Below, piece after piece: positions 34,299 to 43,522 of a stretch of DNA of 64,000 nucleotides. Numbering within the stretch: the first letter of the stretch is position 1; each line of letters begins with the position of its first letter. The notes under the pieces were generated by a model, which saw only the letters and a list, made by a program, of their open reading frames with translations, had not been told where the DNA came from and searched no databases. The position numbers were made by a program, and so were the translations under genes. The DNA is from Helicobacter_B zhangjianzhongii (lineage in GTDB: Bacteria > Campylobacterota > Campylobacteria > Campylobacterales > Helicobacteraceae): NCBI RefSeq assembly GCF_030249855.1, contig NZ_JANURN010000005.1, positions 1-64,000 on the forward strand, given 5' to 3'.

Positions 34299-36671
34299 TT
34301 ATTCTCCGGTTACTAGATTAATATTGCGTTTTACGACATTGACAAGATATTCTGGCGTGTAGGGTTTTGTAATATATTCTGTCATACCAGATTCTACCCC
34401 ACGCATTCTGTCCGTTTTGCTTGTCCTACTTGTAACGGCAATAAGTGGTAGATTTTTAAATTTATTATACTTTCTAACTTCTGCTGCAAAAGTATATCCA
34501 TCCATTTTAGGCATTTCTATATCTACCAAAACCGCATCAAGGGGCTTATCGCTATTTTTGACAATTTCTAAGCCTTCCAAACCATTGCTTGCTTCTAGCA
34601 CTGTAACTCCCAATGTTTTTAGGCATTTTTTCATAATTGCTCTATCGGTATTGCTATCATCGATTGCTAGCACGATATAGTCTGATGGGGCTGTTTTGGC
34701 TTTGGAGCTTTGAGCTTCTTCCATTACTGCATTTATACTCACTTTAACCTCTTTAGCCATTTCCATCATTGCGGCTACATCGACAATCAAAGTGATTTTA
34801 CCATCACCTCGCACTGTCGCTCCTGCAATACCTCTAGTGCTTTTGAGATAGTAGCCAAGCGATTTGATAACAACTTCTTCTTGTCCAATGAGATAATCCA
34901 CAATTACACCAATCTTTTGCTCTGCAAGCGCAATGATAACAACATACACTTCGCTTGCTGTTTCTAGCACAGAATCCACACCAAAAATATCAGCCAAACG
35001 CACTAGGGAAAGCACTTCATCTCTTAGGCGCAAGACAGATTTGCCATCGACACTATAGATTTCATCTTGCCCAATTCTAACTGTCTCAATGACAGAAGAT
35101 AAGGGGATAGCATAGTATTCTTCTTGCGCACCCACAAGCAATGCTTGGATAATGGCAAGCGTAAGTGGGATTTTTAGCTTAAATGTTGTGCCTACTCCCT
35201 TTTCAGAATCTATCTCGATAATACCATTAAGCTTTTCGACATTGGTCTTTACAACATCCATACCGACACCGCGTCCAGATACATTGGAAATAGTTTTTGC
35301 CGTAGAGAAACCGGGCTTAAAGATAATGCCAAAAGCCTCTTTATCTGTCATAGAATCTGCTTCTTTTTCAGAGATTAAGCCCTTTTCAATAGCCTTTAGC
35401 TTAAGCATTTCTGCATCAAGCCCTTTTCCATCATCGGTGATTTCAATAACAATGTGATTGCCTTCATTGTAGGCTTTGAGATCCACTCGCCTAATCTCTA
35501 GCTTGCCTAAAGCCTTTCTATCCTCTGGGGATTCCACGCCGTGATCACAAGAATTTCTAATGATATGGATAAGCGGATCACCTATTTCTTCCACGATAGA
35601 CTTATCAAGCTCTGTTTCTTCACCGGTGATGACAAGATCAATACTCTTTTTAAGTTCTCTGGATAAATCTCGCACCATTCTTGGGAATTTATTAAACACC
35701 TTGCCTACAGGTTGCATTCTTGTCTTCATTACCGCAAGTTGCAAGTCTGTCGTTACGCTAGAGATAGATGATACAACTTGGTTGAGTTCTTCTAAGAATT
35801 TTTCACCATCATAGCGCTCTTCCACATCGCCATAGATTTTAATCAATCTGTTTTTGCCTAACACAAGCTCGCCGATGAGATTCATAAGGTTATCAAGTCG
35901 CCTAACATCAACGCGGACCGTTTGTTCTACGCTTGTTGCCACCTTGCCTTCATCTTTTCCGGCTGCAGGTTTGCCTTCAGTTTTGGGACTTGGTTTAGCC
36001 GGTGTAGTAGCAGTGGGTGCTGGAGCTTCTGCTGGTGCTTTGGGTGCTTGGACATCGCTAGCTTGACCGCTTGCTCTTTTTTGCGCACGCATTTGTTTAT
36101 CCGCTTCTTGGCGTTTTTGGAGCAGTCGCTCAATTTCTGCTTCTACTTCATCAGAACTCATATGCGCATAGTCCTTATCTGGCTCATCTGCAAGTGGATT
36201 GCTAGGGTCGCTCTGTGGTGTAGTCTCCTGCGGTTTGGCTGGTTTGGCTGAAGGCTCTGGAGCCTCTGCGACAGGGCTACTACCTTGAGATATTGCTTGA
36301 AGTTTAGTAACAGCATCGCTAATATCAATACCGCTATTGGCATCTGTCCCAGAGTCTCTAATTGCTTGCAAGAGTGCTTTCATAAGGTCAATGGAGAGCA
36401 AGACCACATCCATCACATCAGGTGTGATTTTAAGCTCATCTCGCCTAGCTTTGTTTAGGACATCTTCCATATTGTGTGTCAAGCTTGTAAGAATGTCAAA
36501 ATTCAAGAATGAGCTAGAACCCTTAATAGTGTGGGCTACTCTAAAAATACGATTCAGTAGCTCTAGATCTTCTGGGTTGCTTTCTAGCTCGACTAAGTCT
36601 TGGTCGAGCTGATCGACCATCTCAAAGGCTTCGATCAAAAAGTCTTCCATTATTTCTTGCATATCATCCAT
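34299..36671 (-). CDS. cheA: Chemotaxis histidine kinase CheA with receiver domain (CheAY)
   Basis: The 790-residue kinase has all CheA modules: HPt domain with phospho-acceptor His47 (RIFRVAHTIKGSSSFL); an Ala/Pro-rich linker (about 140-250); dimerisation and HATPase domains (about 255-515; HIIRNSCDHGVESP N-box, DDGKGLD G1 box, GRGVGMD G2 box); a CheW-like P5 domain (about 520-655); and a C-terminal receiver (about 670-790) with Asp pair, VDIEMP phospho-Asp and TKPYTP Lys. The fused receiver is characteristic of Campylobacterota and probably acts as a phosphate sink. The Pro/Ala repeats may slip in length between strains. Confidence 0.96.
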   Translation of the reverse strand: MDDMQEIMEDFLIEAFEMVDQLDQDLVELESNPEDLELLNRIFRVAHTIKGSSSFLNFDILTSLTHNMEDVLNKARRDELKITPDVMDVVLLSIDLMKALLQAIRDSGTDANSGIDISDAVTKLQAISQGSSPVAEAPEPSAKPAKPQETTPQSDPSNPLADEPDKDYAHMSSDEVEAEIERLLQKRQEADKQMRAQKRASGQASDVQAPKAPAEAPAPTATTPAKPSPKTEGKPAAGKDEGKVATSVEQTVRVDVRRLDNLMNLIGELVLGKNRLIKIYGDVEERYDGEKFLEELNQVVSSISSVTTDLQLAVMKTRMQPVGKVFNKFPRMVRDLSRELKKSIDLVITGEETELDKSIVEEIGDPLIHIIRNSCDHGVESPEDRKALGKLEIRRVDLKAYNEGNHIVIEITDDGKGLDAEMLKLKAIEKGLISEKEADSMTDKEAFGIIFKPGFSTAKTISNVSGRGVGMDVVKTNVEKLNGIIEIDSEKGVGTTFKLKIPLTLAIIQALLVGAQEEYYAIPLSSVIETVRIGQDEIYSVDGKSVLRLRDEVLSLVRLADIFGVDSVLETASEVYVVIIALAEQKIGVIVDYLIGQEEVVIKSLGYYLKSTRGIAGATVRGDGKITLIVDVAAMMEMAKEVKVSINAVMEEAQSSKAKTAPSDYIVLAIDDSNTDRAIMKKCLKTLGVTVLEASNGLEGLEIVKNSDKPLDAVLVDIEMPKMDGYTFAAEVRKYNKFKNLPLIAVTSRTSKTDRMRGVESGMTEYITKPYTPEYLVNVVKRNINLVTGE

Positions 36672-36726
36672 CTACAATACCTCATCTCGTTAATTTGGGG
36701 GCTATTCTACCAAAAAAATGCCAAAA

Positions 36727-37677
36727 TCACACAGAAGTTAGAAGTTTTTTGACTTCTTGGTAGAAAATGTTGGGGTCAAATTTCACAATATAGCCATCAC
36801 CTCCTGCTTTTTTGCCTTTTTCCATACTATTTGGATCGCAGATAGAGGAGTTAAATACAAGCGGGATCTTAGAAAATCTTGGGTCGTTTTTGATTTCGTT
36901 GGCAAAGTGGAAGCCATCGATTTTTGGCATTTCTACATCAGATACGATGATTTTAAGATGTTCAGATAGTTTATCGCCATATTGTTGATAAAGGGATTCT
37001 ATCTTTTCTTTGCCCTCTTCTCCATCGATTGCCTCTACAACCTCAAAGCCCATAGCTACGAGATTTTTCACCACGCGTTTGCGGGCTATGGAGCTATCTT
37101 CTAGCACAAGTGCTAGTCCATTAAACCGCTCCTGCTCTTCTACAATACTGATAATATCATCAGCCTTTTTCTCATAGAAATTTAGCTCATCAATAATGCT
37201 CTCTAAATCCAAAATTAGCATAGTTCGATCATCTTCTTCGATGCGCGTTGTGCCGGTGATCTTGCCTCGCTCGATTGTGCTAGATGAGCTAAATTGCGCG
37301 GATTCTACTTGCTTCCAATTTACGCGCCGTATGCGCTTAACTTCATCGACTACAAATCCTATTTGGACATTATTAAACTCAGATACGATGATTTTGTGTT
37401 TGCGGGGGGTGTCGTCTGCTTTGATATTCAGCCATTTGGAGAGATCGACAAGCGGGATTATCGTCCCACGCAAGTCAAAAAGCCCTAGCACATAATCTGG
37501 ACTTGCCGGTATGTCAAAAAGCTCATCTGGCTGCTCGATGATACTCTGCACTTTTGCGACATTGACCCCATAAATCCCCTCATATACTTCATCATCTCGT
37601 AGCTCGAAAATACGGAAGTCAATCAACGCTATCTCGTTATAGCCTTCAATTTGAGAGTCTAAAATATTGCCTGCCAT
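36727..37677 (-). CDS. cheV: Chemotaxis coupling/response protein CheV
   Basis: The 316-residue hybrid coupling protein has a CheW domain (about 15-165; ALIDFRIFEL, PDYVLGLFDLRGTIIPLVDL) followed by a receiver domain (about 185-316; LVLEDSSIARKRVV, phospho-Asp in VSDVEMPKIDG, Lys in GYIVKFDP). CheV proteins couple receptors to CheA and are tuned by phosphorylation. By position next to cheA-cheW it corresponds to H. pylori CheV3. ATG 37677 is chosen because GGAG lies six bases upstream and the extra N-terminal residues of the longer frame look non-coding. Confidence 0.93.
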   Translation of the reverse strand: MAGNILDSQIEGYNEIALIDFRIFELRDDEVYEGIYGVNVAKVQSIIEQPDELFDIPASPDYVLGLFDLRGTIIPLVDLSKWLNIKADDTPRKHKIIVSEFNNVQIGFVVDEVKRIRRVNWKQVESAQFSSSSTIERGKITGTTRIEEDDRTMLILDLESIIDELNFYEKKADDIISIVEEQERFNGLALVLEDSSIARKRVVKNLVAMGFEVVEAIDGEEGKEKIESLYQQYGDKLSEHLKIIVSDVEMPKIDGFHFANEIKNDPRFSKIPLVFNSSICDPNSMEKGKKAGGDGYIVKFDPNIFYQEVKKLLTSV

Positions 37678-37733
37678 AGTTGTCTCCAAATCTAAATCAA
37701 TGGTCTTAGTTTGTGTGGGTAATATCGGCAGGA

Positions 37734-38687
37734 TTATAAAACAAGAATCCTTTTTTCGCAATAAAAAGATGGCAGGGCAAAAAAGCTCTGCAATCTTCTG
37801 CCTATGTGGAAATGCCCCTCTATCACGCCATATTGCGCGTTAAGCTCATAGTCTTTAGCCTGCTTTGCGGTGCCTTGGGGGTCTGTGTCGCTGGGCTTGG
37901 CTAGATTGCACGCGCGGGCTAGGTTATTTGCACGCATATAGTGCGTGTATGCTGCTAGTCTCTTAAGCGCAAATGTGTAGAATCCACTTTCATCTAGGTG
38001 AAGTGGCGCAATGCGCTTGGCATTGACTAGGGATTGTGCATAGGTATAGATATAGCCTAGGCTTAGTGTATCAAGCAGCTTTAGCGCACTAAGTGTGAGC
38101 GGTGCGCTTAGTGCGCGGATATAGCATTCATAGCTTTTGTTGATAAAAAGATCCCCGTGTGCGAGTAAAAATGGCGTATTTTGATAGCTAAAAATAGCTG
38201 GCTGGAGACTCCTAGGGTAGATTCTCACTCGTGGCAAAAGCCTAGAATCTATCCCAAAGTCGTGATTGCCTTCAAAGTAGAAGATCTCTGTGTGCTGCGA
38301 TAGGGCATTGAGTAGGGCGATAAAATCGCGGTGATTATCTGCGCTATGGGAGATATGCGGGATAAACAAATGCGCAATATCCCCCATAAGAAAAATCTGT
38401 GCGGGGGGATTGCCCATCAATGCTTGCAAAAGCCCCATTAAGCCATCTTCGCCGATGTAGCGCGGATAGGGCAAGCTAGAATCCAAAAATGAAAAGCTAG
38501 ATTCTAGTGGGCTAGCGGACTTGCTAGAATCTAGCTTAGCAGGGCTGGGCTCTAGTGCTTGCTCAAATGCCTGTGTGCAAGTGTGGGTAGGGCTTGGGAT
38601 ATAGTGTGCATCAGCGATAAACACCGCAGGGGAGATGATTTCTTGGATAGGTGTATGATCAATATGGACAGAGCAAGCAGTAGTCAT
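37734..38687 (-). CDS. Calcineurin-like metallophosphoesterase (LpxH-like)
   Basis: The 317-residue phosphoesterase has a two-metal site assembled from FIADAH (26-28 region), MGDIAH (about 103), EGNHD (about 145), AHGD and EGHFH. This resembles UDP-2,3-diacylglucosamine hydrolases (LpxH/LpxI-type lipid A step). The gene is next to cheV3, as in H. pylori where a similar protein is encoded, but the substrate is not proven. Residues about 45-75 (KLDSSKSASPLESS, SFLDSSLPYP) are a low-complexity insertion between the first two metal motifs, coded by TAGAATC-type motifs. Start from AGGA five bases before ATG 38687. Confidence 0.82.
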   Translation of the reverse strand: MTTACSVHIDHTPIQEIISPAVFIADAHYIPSPTHTCTQAFEQALEPSPAKLDSSKSASPLESSFSFLDSSLPYPRYIGEDGLMGLLQALMGNPPAQIFLMGDIAHLFIPHISHSADNHRDFIALLNALSQHTEIFYFEGNHDFGIDSRLLPRVRIYPRSLQPAIFSYQNTPFLLAHGDLFINKSYECYIRALSAPLTLSALKLLDTLSLGYIYTYAQSLVNAKRIAPLHLDESGFYTFALKRLAAYTHYMRANNLARACNLAKPSDTDPQGTAKQAKDYELNAQYGVIEGHFHIGRRLQSFFALPSFYCEKRILVL

Positions 38688-38754
38688 AAAAATCCTAGGT
38701 GATATAAGGTGTGTGAAATTGTGCCTTATTCTACCAAATCGCTTCATAATCCTA

Positions 38755-39066
38755 GAATCCACTTTTTCACTTATGGCAGTTTTCCGTCATCGCAAGCTGC
38801 GTTATCGGCGTGGCGATCCATTTCAAAAGTGGATTCTAGTGTGGATCACTAAAGAAGCTACGCTTTGCCACGCGGTGTAAGGCTCGCAATGATGAGAAAA
38901 ATGAGTGTTTTTAAAAAATCTGTGTTGTGTAAAAAGTGGATTCTAGGATAAACAAGAAGTGTAAAAGCTAGAATCCACTTTTGGATTGTGGATCACCGCA
39001 CGCTTTACAAAACTTGCAATGACAAATAAGGATTCTAGAAGCGTGCTACAAGGCAAAGCTAGGAGA
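38755..39066. repeat. Repeat cluster between metallophosphoesterase and sirtuin genes
   Basis: No gene. It contains four copies of AGTGGATTCTAG / CTAGAATCCACTT and three REP-like palindromes, one in each orientation at about 38786-38820 and 38848-38890, plus a third, reverse copy at about 38976-39025 ending in CAATGACAAA. This marks the left border of the accessory region. Confidence 0.6.
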
Positions 39067-39786
39067 TTAGCTCACTTTGCGCAAAAAGCCTTCCACAAGA
39101 TCTTTGATCTTTGGCGCAGCCGTGCCAGCCGGCTCGATGAAGCGCACATCAAAATAGCGATCAAGGTGGCTGGATTCTAGGTTGTTTAGTATGCTTTGCT
39201 TGGCATAGAGAGTAAATTGCGCCGCATTTAGCACCTCGCCACTTGTGCCGATACAGACAAACAAGCTATCTTCCGCCGCTTTTAGCCGCTCTAGCTCTTG
39301 GTTTAGCAGGGCATAGTTTGGCGCAGGCTCGTGAAACATCACGATATTATGCCGCAAGCTCTGCGCCCCACACACCCCACACACAGAGCTTGGCATAGCG
39401 ATATAGCCGATATTTGTGATCTCCCCGCAAGACTCGCAGCGCACCTCAGGCAAAAATCCGTGCAAGTGAATGACCTCTTCACACCCAGCTCTTTCTAGCA
39501 AGTCATCGACATTTTGCGTTATCACTACGACTTCTTGCGGATATGCTGCTTTAAGCTTTGCTATCATCGTATGCGCGGCATTTGGGGCGACTTGCCCTAG
39601 CTGGATACGCCTTTGATCATAGAAATCTAGCACCTTTTGCCTATCCTTTGCAAAGCCCCTAGCACTGCACACTTCCATAATGTCAAACTCCTCCCATAAG
39701 CCATCATTATCGCGGAATGTCCTTAGCCCACTCTCTGCACTAAGCCCCGCCCCGCTAAAAATCATCACTCGTTTAAGGTCTTTCAT
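39067..39786 (-). CDS. cobB: Sirtuin NAD-dependent deacylase
   Basis: The 239-residue Sir2 family protein removes acyl groups from lysine using NAD. Motifs are IFSGAGLSAESGLRTFRD (NAD binding), TQNVDDLLERAG, the catalytic His in VIHLHGF, a zinc site of four Cys (CESCGE and CGVCGA), and CIGTSGEV. The YDQRR segment gives the Tyr-x2-Arg pair of class III sirtuins, which favours desuccinylase/demalonylase activity over deacetylation. No convincing Shine-Dalgarno was found. I chose ATG 39786, which starts a few residues before the Rossmann motif, over ATG 39807. Confidence 0.88.
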   Translation of the reverse strand: MKDLKRVMIFSGAGLSAESGLRTFRDNDGLWEEFDIMEVCSARGFAKDRQKVLDFYDQRRIQLGQVAPNAAHTMIAKLKAAYPQEVVVITQNVDDLLERAGCEEVIHLHGFLPEVRCESCGEITNIGYIAMPSSVCGVCGAQSLRHNIVMFHEPAPNYALLNQELERLKAAEDSLFVCIGTSGEVLNAAQFTLYAKQSILNNLESSHLDRYFDVRFIEPAGTAAPKIKDLVEGFLRKVS

Positions 39787-39822
39787 TGTTGATGTCTTGT
39801 ATTTCATTGTTTAGTATCAAGT

Positions 39823-40440
39823 CTATAATAACTCATTATAGATTTTTATAGCTTCGTTAATAGGACTCTCCGCTTTTGCTATTCTGTGTAAATGTGCATT
39901 GGTAAGCTGTTTGCCATTGACACAATTTACCGATTGAAGTTCACCATTTTTATATGAAAGACTCATCTTCATTTCCCCATCTTCATCATAGAGCCTTACG
40001 ATACCATTTGGCTCACCATTTTCATATGGAATATCATACCGCAATCCTCCACTTTTATAGTAAAACCTTGCTGCGCCCTGCTCTTTACCGTTTTTAAGTG
40101 GAATCTCACTCTCCAAGCATCCATCTTCATAATAGTCTTTTGTTATGCCATTTTTCTCATCATTTTCATACGGAATTTCACTTCTTAGATTCCCATCTTC
40201 ATCATAGACTTTTGCTATGCCCTGTCCTTTATCATTTTCATATGGTATTTCACTTTCCAACACTCCACTTTCATAGTAAAACCTTGCTATACCCTGCATT
40301 TTACCATTTTCATACGGAATTTCACTTCTTAGATTTCCATCCTCATCATACCCCTTTACAATACCCATAATCTCACCATCCTCGAGTGGTGCTTCTGTCT
40401 TTATATTTCCATTTTCATAATATGTTCTTGCAATCTCCAT
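39823..40440 (-). CDS. MORN-variant repeat protein (YwqK-type antitoxin family)
   Basis: The 205-residue protein is almost entirely tandem ~24-residue repeats of the form GIxxxYDEDGNLRSEIPYENG, seven or so copies. This is the MORN_2 (PF07661) pattern of proteins often annotated as YwqK-family antitoxins. Highly charged and probably cytoplasmic. The last 30 residues (AHLHRIAKAESPINEAI) leave the repeat. There is no toxin-like gene directly adjacent, so the antitoxin label should be held loosely. Repeat DNA is near-identical in places, so copy number may vary. It lies at the 3' end of the accessory region, 78 nt after the next gene. Confidence 0.75.
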   Translation of the reverse strand: MEIARTYYENGNIKTEAPLEDGEIMGIVKGYDEDGNLRSEIPYENGKMQGIARFYYESGVLESEIPYENDKGQGIAKVYDEDGNLRSEIPYENDEKNGITKDYYEDGCLESEIPLKNGKEQGAARFYYKSGGLRYDIPYENGEPNGIVRLYDEDGEMKMSLSYKNGELQSVNCVNGKQLTNAHLHRIAKAESPINEAIKIYNELL

Positions 40441-40518
40441 CGTATTCTCCCATATATCAAGCAGGTCTATTTTTGTAACATATGCTTCATTAGCATATAC
40501 TTAAGAATCTATCTATGA

Positions 40519-40998
40519 CTACTCCTTTTTTGTGGTTTTCAAATACGCTATAAAATCATCAAGATTATAATAGTAAAAAGATTTCAAATCGCAAATAGGC
40601 GAGTATGACTCTAGCGCAGGATGCGTGAAATCAAGCACTGAAGCAAACTCATCTTCACTCATAAAAATCCCGCTAGATTCTAGCTGCTCTTTTATACGAG
40701 CACCCCAATAGCTATCACTATCCACCCACTGCTTAGATACTAAATCATAAAAAAGATCACCAGTGCTTACTGCCCATCTCCACCACCGCTCTGTATCTTG
40801 CATATCCTCCCACAGCTCTTGCTCTTTGGATTCTAGGTAGGCTTCCGCGATCTGATCTTGCAGGGTTTGGGCTTGGATTTGCTCTTGACTTTGCTCGCTT
40901 ACGCCCTCTTTCTCTTTTATCGCTTCTTCAAGCACTGCTGTAAAGCTAAAGCTATCTGGCAGAGCCTGTAGAATCTCACTTAGCTTGTGCTTATCCAT
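40519..40998 (-). CDS. Unknown protein with shared MD...EIL...LPD N-terminal module
   Basis: The 159-residue acidic protein of unknown function has an N-terminus MDKHKLSEILQALPDSFSF followed by TAVLEEA. It closely matches the N-terminus of the DUF285 protein at 50895-52118 (MDRNTLNEILKILPDDFGF then KAVFEEP). The rest (WEDMQDTERWWRWAVSTGD, FAYLKT-type end) has no known domain and many Trp/Tyr. It begins 11 nt after the AAA+ ATPase gene on the same strand and is probably its operon partner. AAGGTGA upstream favours ATG 40998, though GTG 41004 is possible. Confidence 0.7.
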   Translation of the reverse strand: MDKHKLSEILQALPDSFSFTAVLEEAIKEKEGVSEQSQEQIQAQTLQDQIAEAYLESKEQELWEDMQDTERWWRWAVSTGDLFYDLVSKQWVDSDSYWGARIKEQLESSGIFMSEDEFASVLDFTHPALESYSPICDLKSFYYYNLDDFIAYLKTTKKE

Positions 40999-41009
40999 AG
41001 CCACTCACC

Positions 41010-43232
41010 TTAGAATCCCACGCGCTTGCTGCTACTCGCGCTCAAGCCCTTAATCCGCGCTTCTTCTTGCAGCTTTTCTAGCAATTGCTCCGCAGACTCT
41101 AGCGGCGCGAAATTAGCCCCCCTAGCGATCAAAGCAAAATCCCCAAAGCAGATATTCTCTAGCTTTTCTAGCTCCCTTTTGCCAAAAGTGGATTCTAGGA
41201 ATGCAGCATAATCGCCAATCCCCAAATGCTGCGCATACAGGCTAAAGGCTTTTTGCAGTCTAGCAAAATCTAGCGGCTTAAACTCCACTTTCATATCAAA
41301 TCGCCTGATACTTGCTCTATCTAAATTATCCATAAAGTTTGTCGTAGCGATAAATATGCCAGCAAAGCTCTCCATTTGTGTGAGCATTTCATTGACTTGG
41401 CTAATCTCCCAGCTCACACTCGCCCCACTTCTATCTTGCAAAAAGCTATCCACTTCATCAAGCACCAAGATCGCTCCCCTTTGCTCTGCCTCTCTAAAAG
41501 CTTTTGCGATATTTTTCTCACTCCCTCCTACCCACATAGAGAGTAAATCACTTGCCTTTTTTAATATTATAGGCTTATCTAGCTCTTTGGCTAAGGCTTT
41601 GGCAAACTCACTCTTGCCACTTCCAGCCATACCATACGCTAGAATCCTAACGCCCTGTGTAGAATCTTGCCCGCTAGAGCTAGAATCCACATTTGCATCT
41701 TTTGCCCCGCACACGCTTTTTATCCGCTCGCACAAGCTTTGCATATCCACACTCGCGTGAATCAAGCTCATATTGTATGGCAGGGCTTGGGGGGCTTTGG
41801 TGGCGATTGTGGGCTGCCCTTGGAGCTTTAAATGCTCATTTAGCACTTGGATAAGGCTTTGGGTGATAATGCGGCTGTTTGCGGCTGTGCTTTTTGGAAT
41901 TTTTTCGCAATTTTTCAAGCTATATAGCTTATGTTTTGCCAAAGTTTTTGCTACTTTACACGCTTGCAAAAGCACGCCTTGAGAGAGGCTAGACTCGCAA
42001 ATTTGGCTAATAATCCTAGAATCTAGTCGTATCCTTTGGGACTTTAGGGCTTTTTCTATCATTGCTTGCTTTTTCTCTTTTGGTGGGGCGTGGATTTCTA
42101 GCACGATGTCAAATCGCCGCAAAAACGCCGGGTCAATATTTGCGCTATTGCTTAGAAAAATGCTTGGGATTTTCACGGATTCTAGCATTTTATTGAGTGT
42201 GTTTTTGCTGGGTTTATCTTCGTTGTATTTGGGAGACAAGCTGGGGAAAAACTCTTCACACTCATCAAGCAAAATCACAGATTTATCCGCCTTTAGCATA
42301 GCTTGAGCTCGTATAAACTGCTCAAGTCTATCCTCTCTCATTATGCCTTGTGTATCAATATTGTGTATCTCCCATAGCTCTCTATCTAGCTCTTTTGCGA
42401 TAAGGGCTGCTATCTCATTTTTACCCACGCCGGGCTTGCCATAGAGAAAAATACTAGGATTTTTCGCATTTTTACAATAGTTTAGCAGCATATCTAAGTC
42501 GCTTTTCATATAGCTAAAATCCGCTATTTCAAGTGTGCTTTTGGGGTAGATTCTAGCGATTCTTTTCATCATCTCTTGTTTGCTAAAAGGCTCTTGCATA
42601 AGTCTTTCAGTAAAGCTTTCTAATTCAAACTCACCGCTTCTGTGCCTATCATCGATGAAGCCAAGCTTTCTAAGCGGCATATTTGCCATAAGTAGCTTTT
42701 GGACTTTTCTTGGGCTTGTCTTTAGCACTTGGGCTACAAGCAGGCAAAATTCAAAATAATTAAGACTATCATCACAATCATAATATCTACTGATATTATC
42801 ACACAAGCCGATGAGATACAAAATTTTTGTCTCTAGCTCACTTAGCCCAAAGCACTCTTGTAAAAGGGCTAGATTTTTACGCACAAAGGGTTTGGGTCTT
42901 AGCGCGTGAAAATGCTCTAAAAGATGGGGTGTGATAAACTCTGCGACCATAGCTTCATCATCAAGATCATCTAAACTAGCATTAAAATGCTTTCTAAAGA
43001 GCCTAAAGCAGTAGTCCAAGTCAGCAATATGTGGGAAAAGGACTATAAAATGCGCTATCAGCAGCTTTTTGTCATAGTCTTTGTCGTTGGCTATGGGCTT
43101 AAAGGGCAGGAGCTTTTGCAGGGCTTCTTTGCTAGGATCTATCAGTGTGCCTTCTATCTTCTTCAACGCCCTTTGTTTTCTTGCTTTATATTTGCTTAGG
43201 ACTTTATTGTCTCTTTTTGCTTGTGTTAGCAT
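41010..43232 (-). CDS. AAA+ ATPase with two AAA modules
   Basis: The 740-residue protein has an N-terminal domain of about 225 residues (helical, KYKARKQRALKKIEG start) and two AAA modules. Module 1 (about 230-420) has Walker A GKPGVGKNE, with Asn in place of the usual Thr/Ser after Lys, and Walker B ILLDECEEF. Module 2 (about 480-700) has GMAGSGKSE, LVLDEVDSFL and the arginine-finger-like RRFD. The second module resembles classical (Vps4/SpoVK-type) AAA proteins, so protein remodelling is likely; no protease motif was seen. Start ATG 43232 has AAGGAG. The gene ends in a motif-derived VGF-stop. It is transcribed from an operator/promoter at 43283-43317. Confidence 0.82.
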   Translation of the reverse strand: MLTQAKRDNKVLSKYKARKQRALKKIEGTLIDPSKEALQKLLPFKPIANDKDYDKKLLIAHFIVLFPHIADLDYCFRLFRKHFNASLDDLDDEAMVAEFITPHLLEHFHALRPKPFVRKNLALLQECFGLSELETKILYLIGLCDNISRYYDCDDSLNYFEFCLLVAQVLKTSPRKVQKLLMANMPLRKLGFIDDRHRSGEFELESFTERLMQEPFSKQEMMKRIARIYPKSTLEIADFSYMKSDLDMLLNYCKNAKNPSIFLYGKPGVGKNEIAALIAKELDRELWEIHNIDTQGIMREDRLEQFIRAQAMLKADKSVILLDECEEFFPSLSPKYNEDKPSKNTLNKMLESVKIPSIFLSNSANIDPAFLRRFDIVLEIHAPPKEKKQAMIEKALKSQRIRLDSRIISQICESSLSQGVLLQACKVAKTLAKHKLYSLKNCEKIPKSTAANSRIITQSLIQVLNEHLKLQGQPTIATKAPQALPYNMSLIHASVDMQSLCERIKSVCGAKDANVDSSSSGQDSTQGVRILAYGMAGSGKSEFAKALAKELDKPIILKKASDLLSMWVGGSEKNIAKAFREAEQRGAILVLDEVDSFLQDRSGASVSWEISQVNEMLTQMESFAGIFIATTNFMDNLDRASIRRFDMKVEFKPLDFARLQKAFSLYAQHLGIGDYAAFLESTFGKRELEKLENICFGDFALIARGANFAPLESAEQLLEKLQEEARIKGLSASSSKRVGF

Positions 43233-43297
43233 AATCACTCCTTGTGTGTATTGCAAAGTGAAGTATCGCTTTGTCAAGTGAAGTTATAGCAAAGAGC

Positions 43298-43317
43298 TTT
43301 GACAGCGTTATGTCAAA
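43298..43317. promoter_or_regulatory. WYL-regulon palindrome, copy A
   Basis: TTTGACA-GCGTTA-TGTCAAA, perfect 7-bp arms. On the minus strand an extended -10 (TGCTATAAC, hexamer about 43284-43289) follows at 9 nt. It controls the AAA+ gene. Confidence 0.8.
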
Positions 43318-43359
43318 AAAAGTGGAAAAGATAAAAAAAATATGGAGGGATTGAGAAAA

Positions 43360-43522
43360 GTGGCAGCGTGTTTCTGTCATCGCGAGCGGTGTTAGCGGCG
43401 TGGCGATCCACAAATTTTGCGCTAGCAAAATAGTCTTTCTTAGTATCGCTAGAATCCACTTTTTGATTTATGGATTGCTTCAGCCCCAAAGAGCTTCGCA
43501 ATGACAGAAAAAAGTGTTGTGC
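43360..43522. repeat. REP-like palindromes downstream of the nuclease gene
   Basis: Two imperfect palindromes: about 43376-43412 (GTCATCGCGAG to GTGGCGATCCA) and, in the opposite orientation, about 43468-43506 (ATGGATTGC to GCAATGACAG). TAGAATCCACTTTTT copies flank them. The last copy (about 43508-43524) also supplies the stop of the neighbouring nuclease gene. Confidence 0.55.

Noticed and set aside
39823..40440. A complete toxin-antitoxin pair
   Set aside because: The MORN-variant protein resembles YwqK-type antitoxins, but no recognisable toxin gene is adjacent.
40479..40498. Hairpin ATATGCT / AGCATAT as terminator before the MORN-repeat gene
   Set aside because: Short AT-rich stem with no T-run on the transcribed strand; it could equally be chance.
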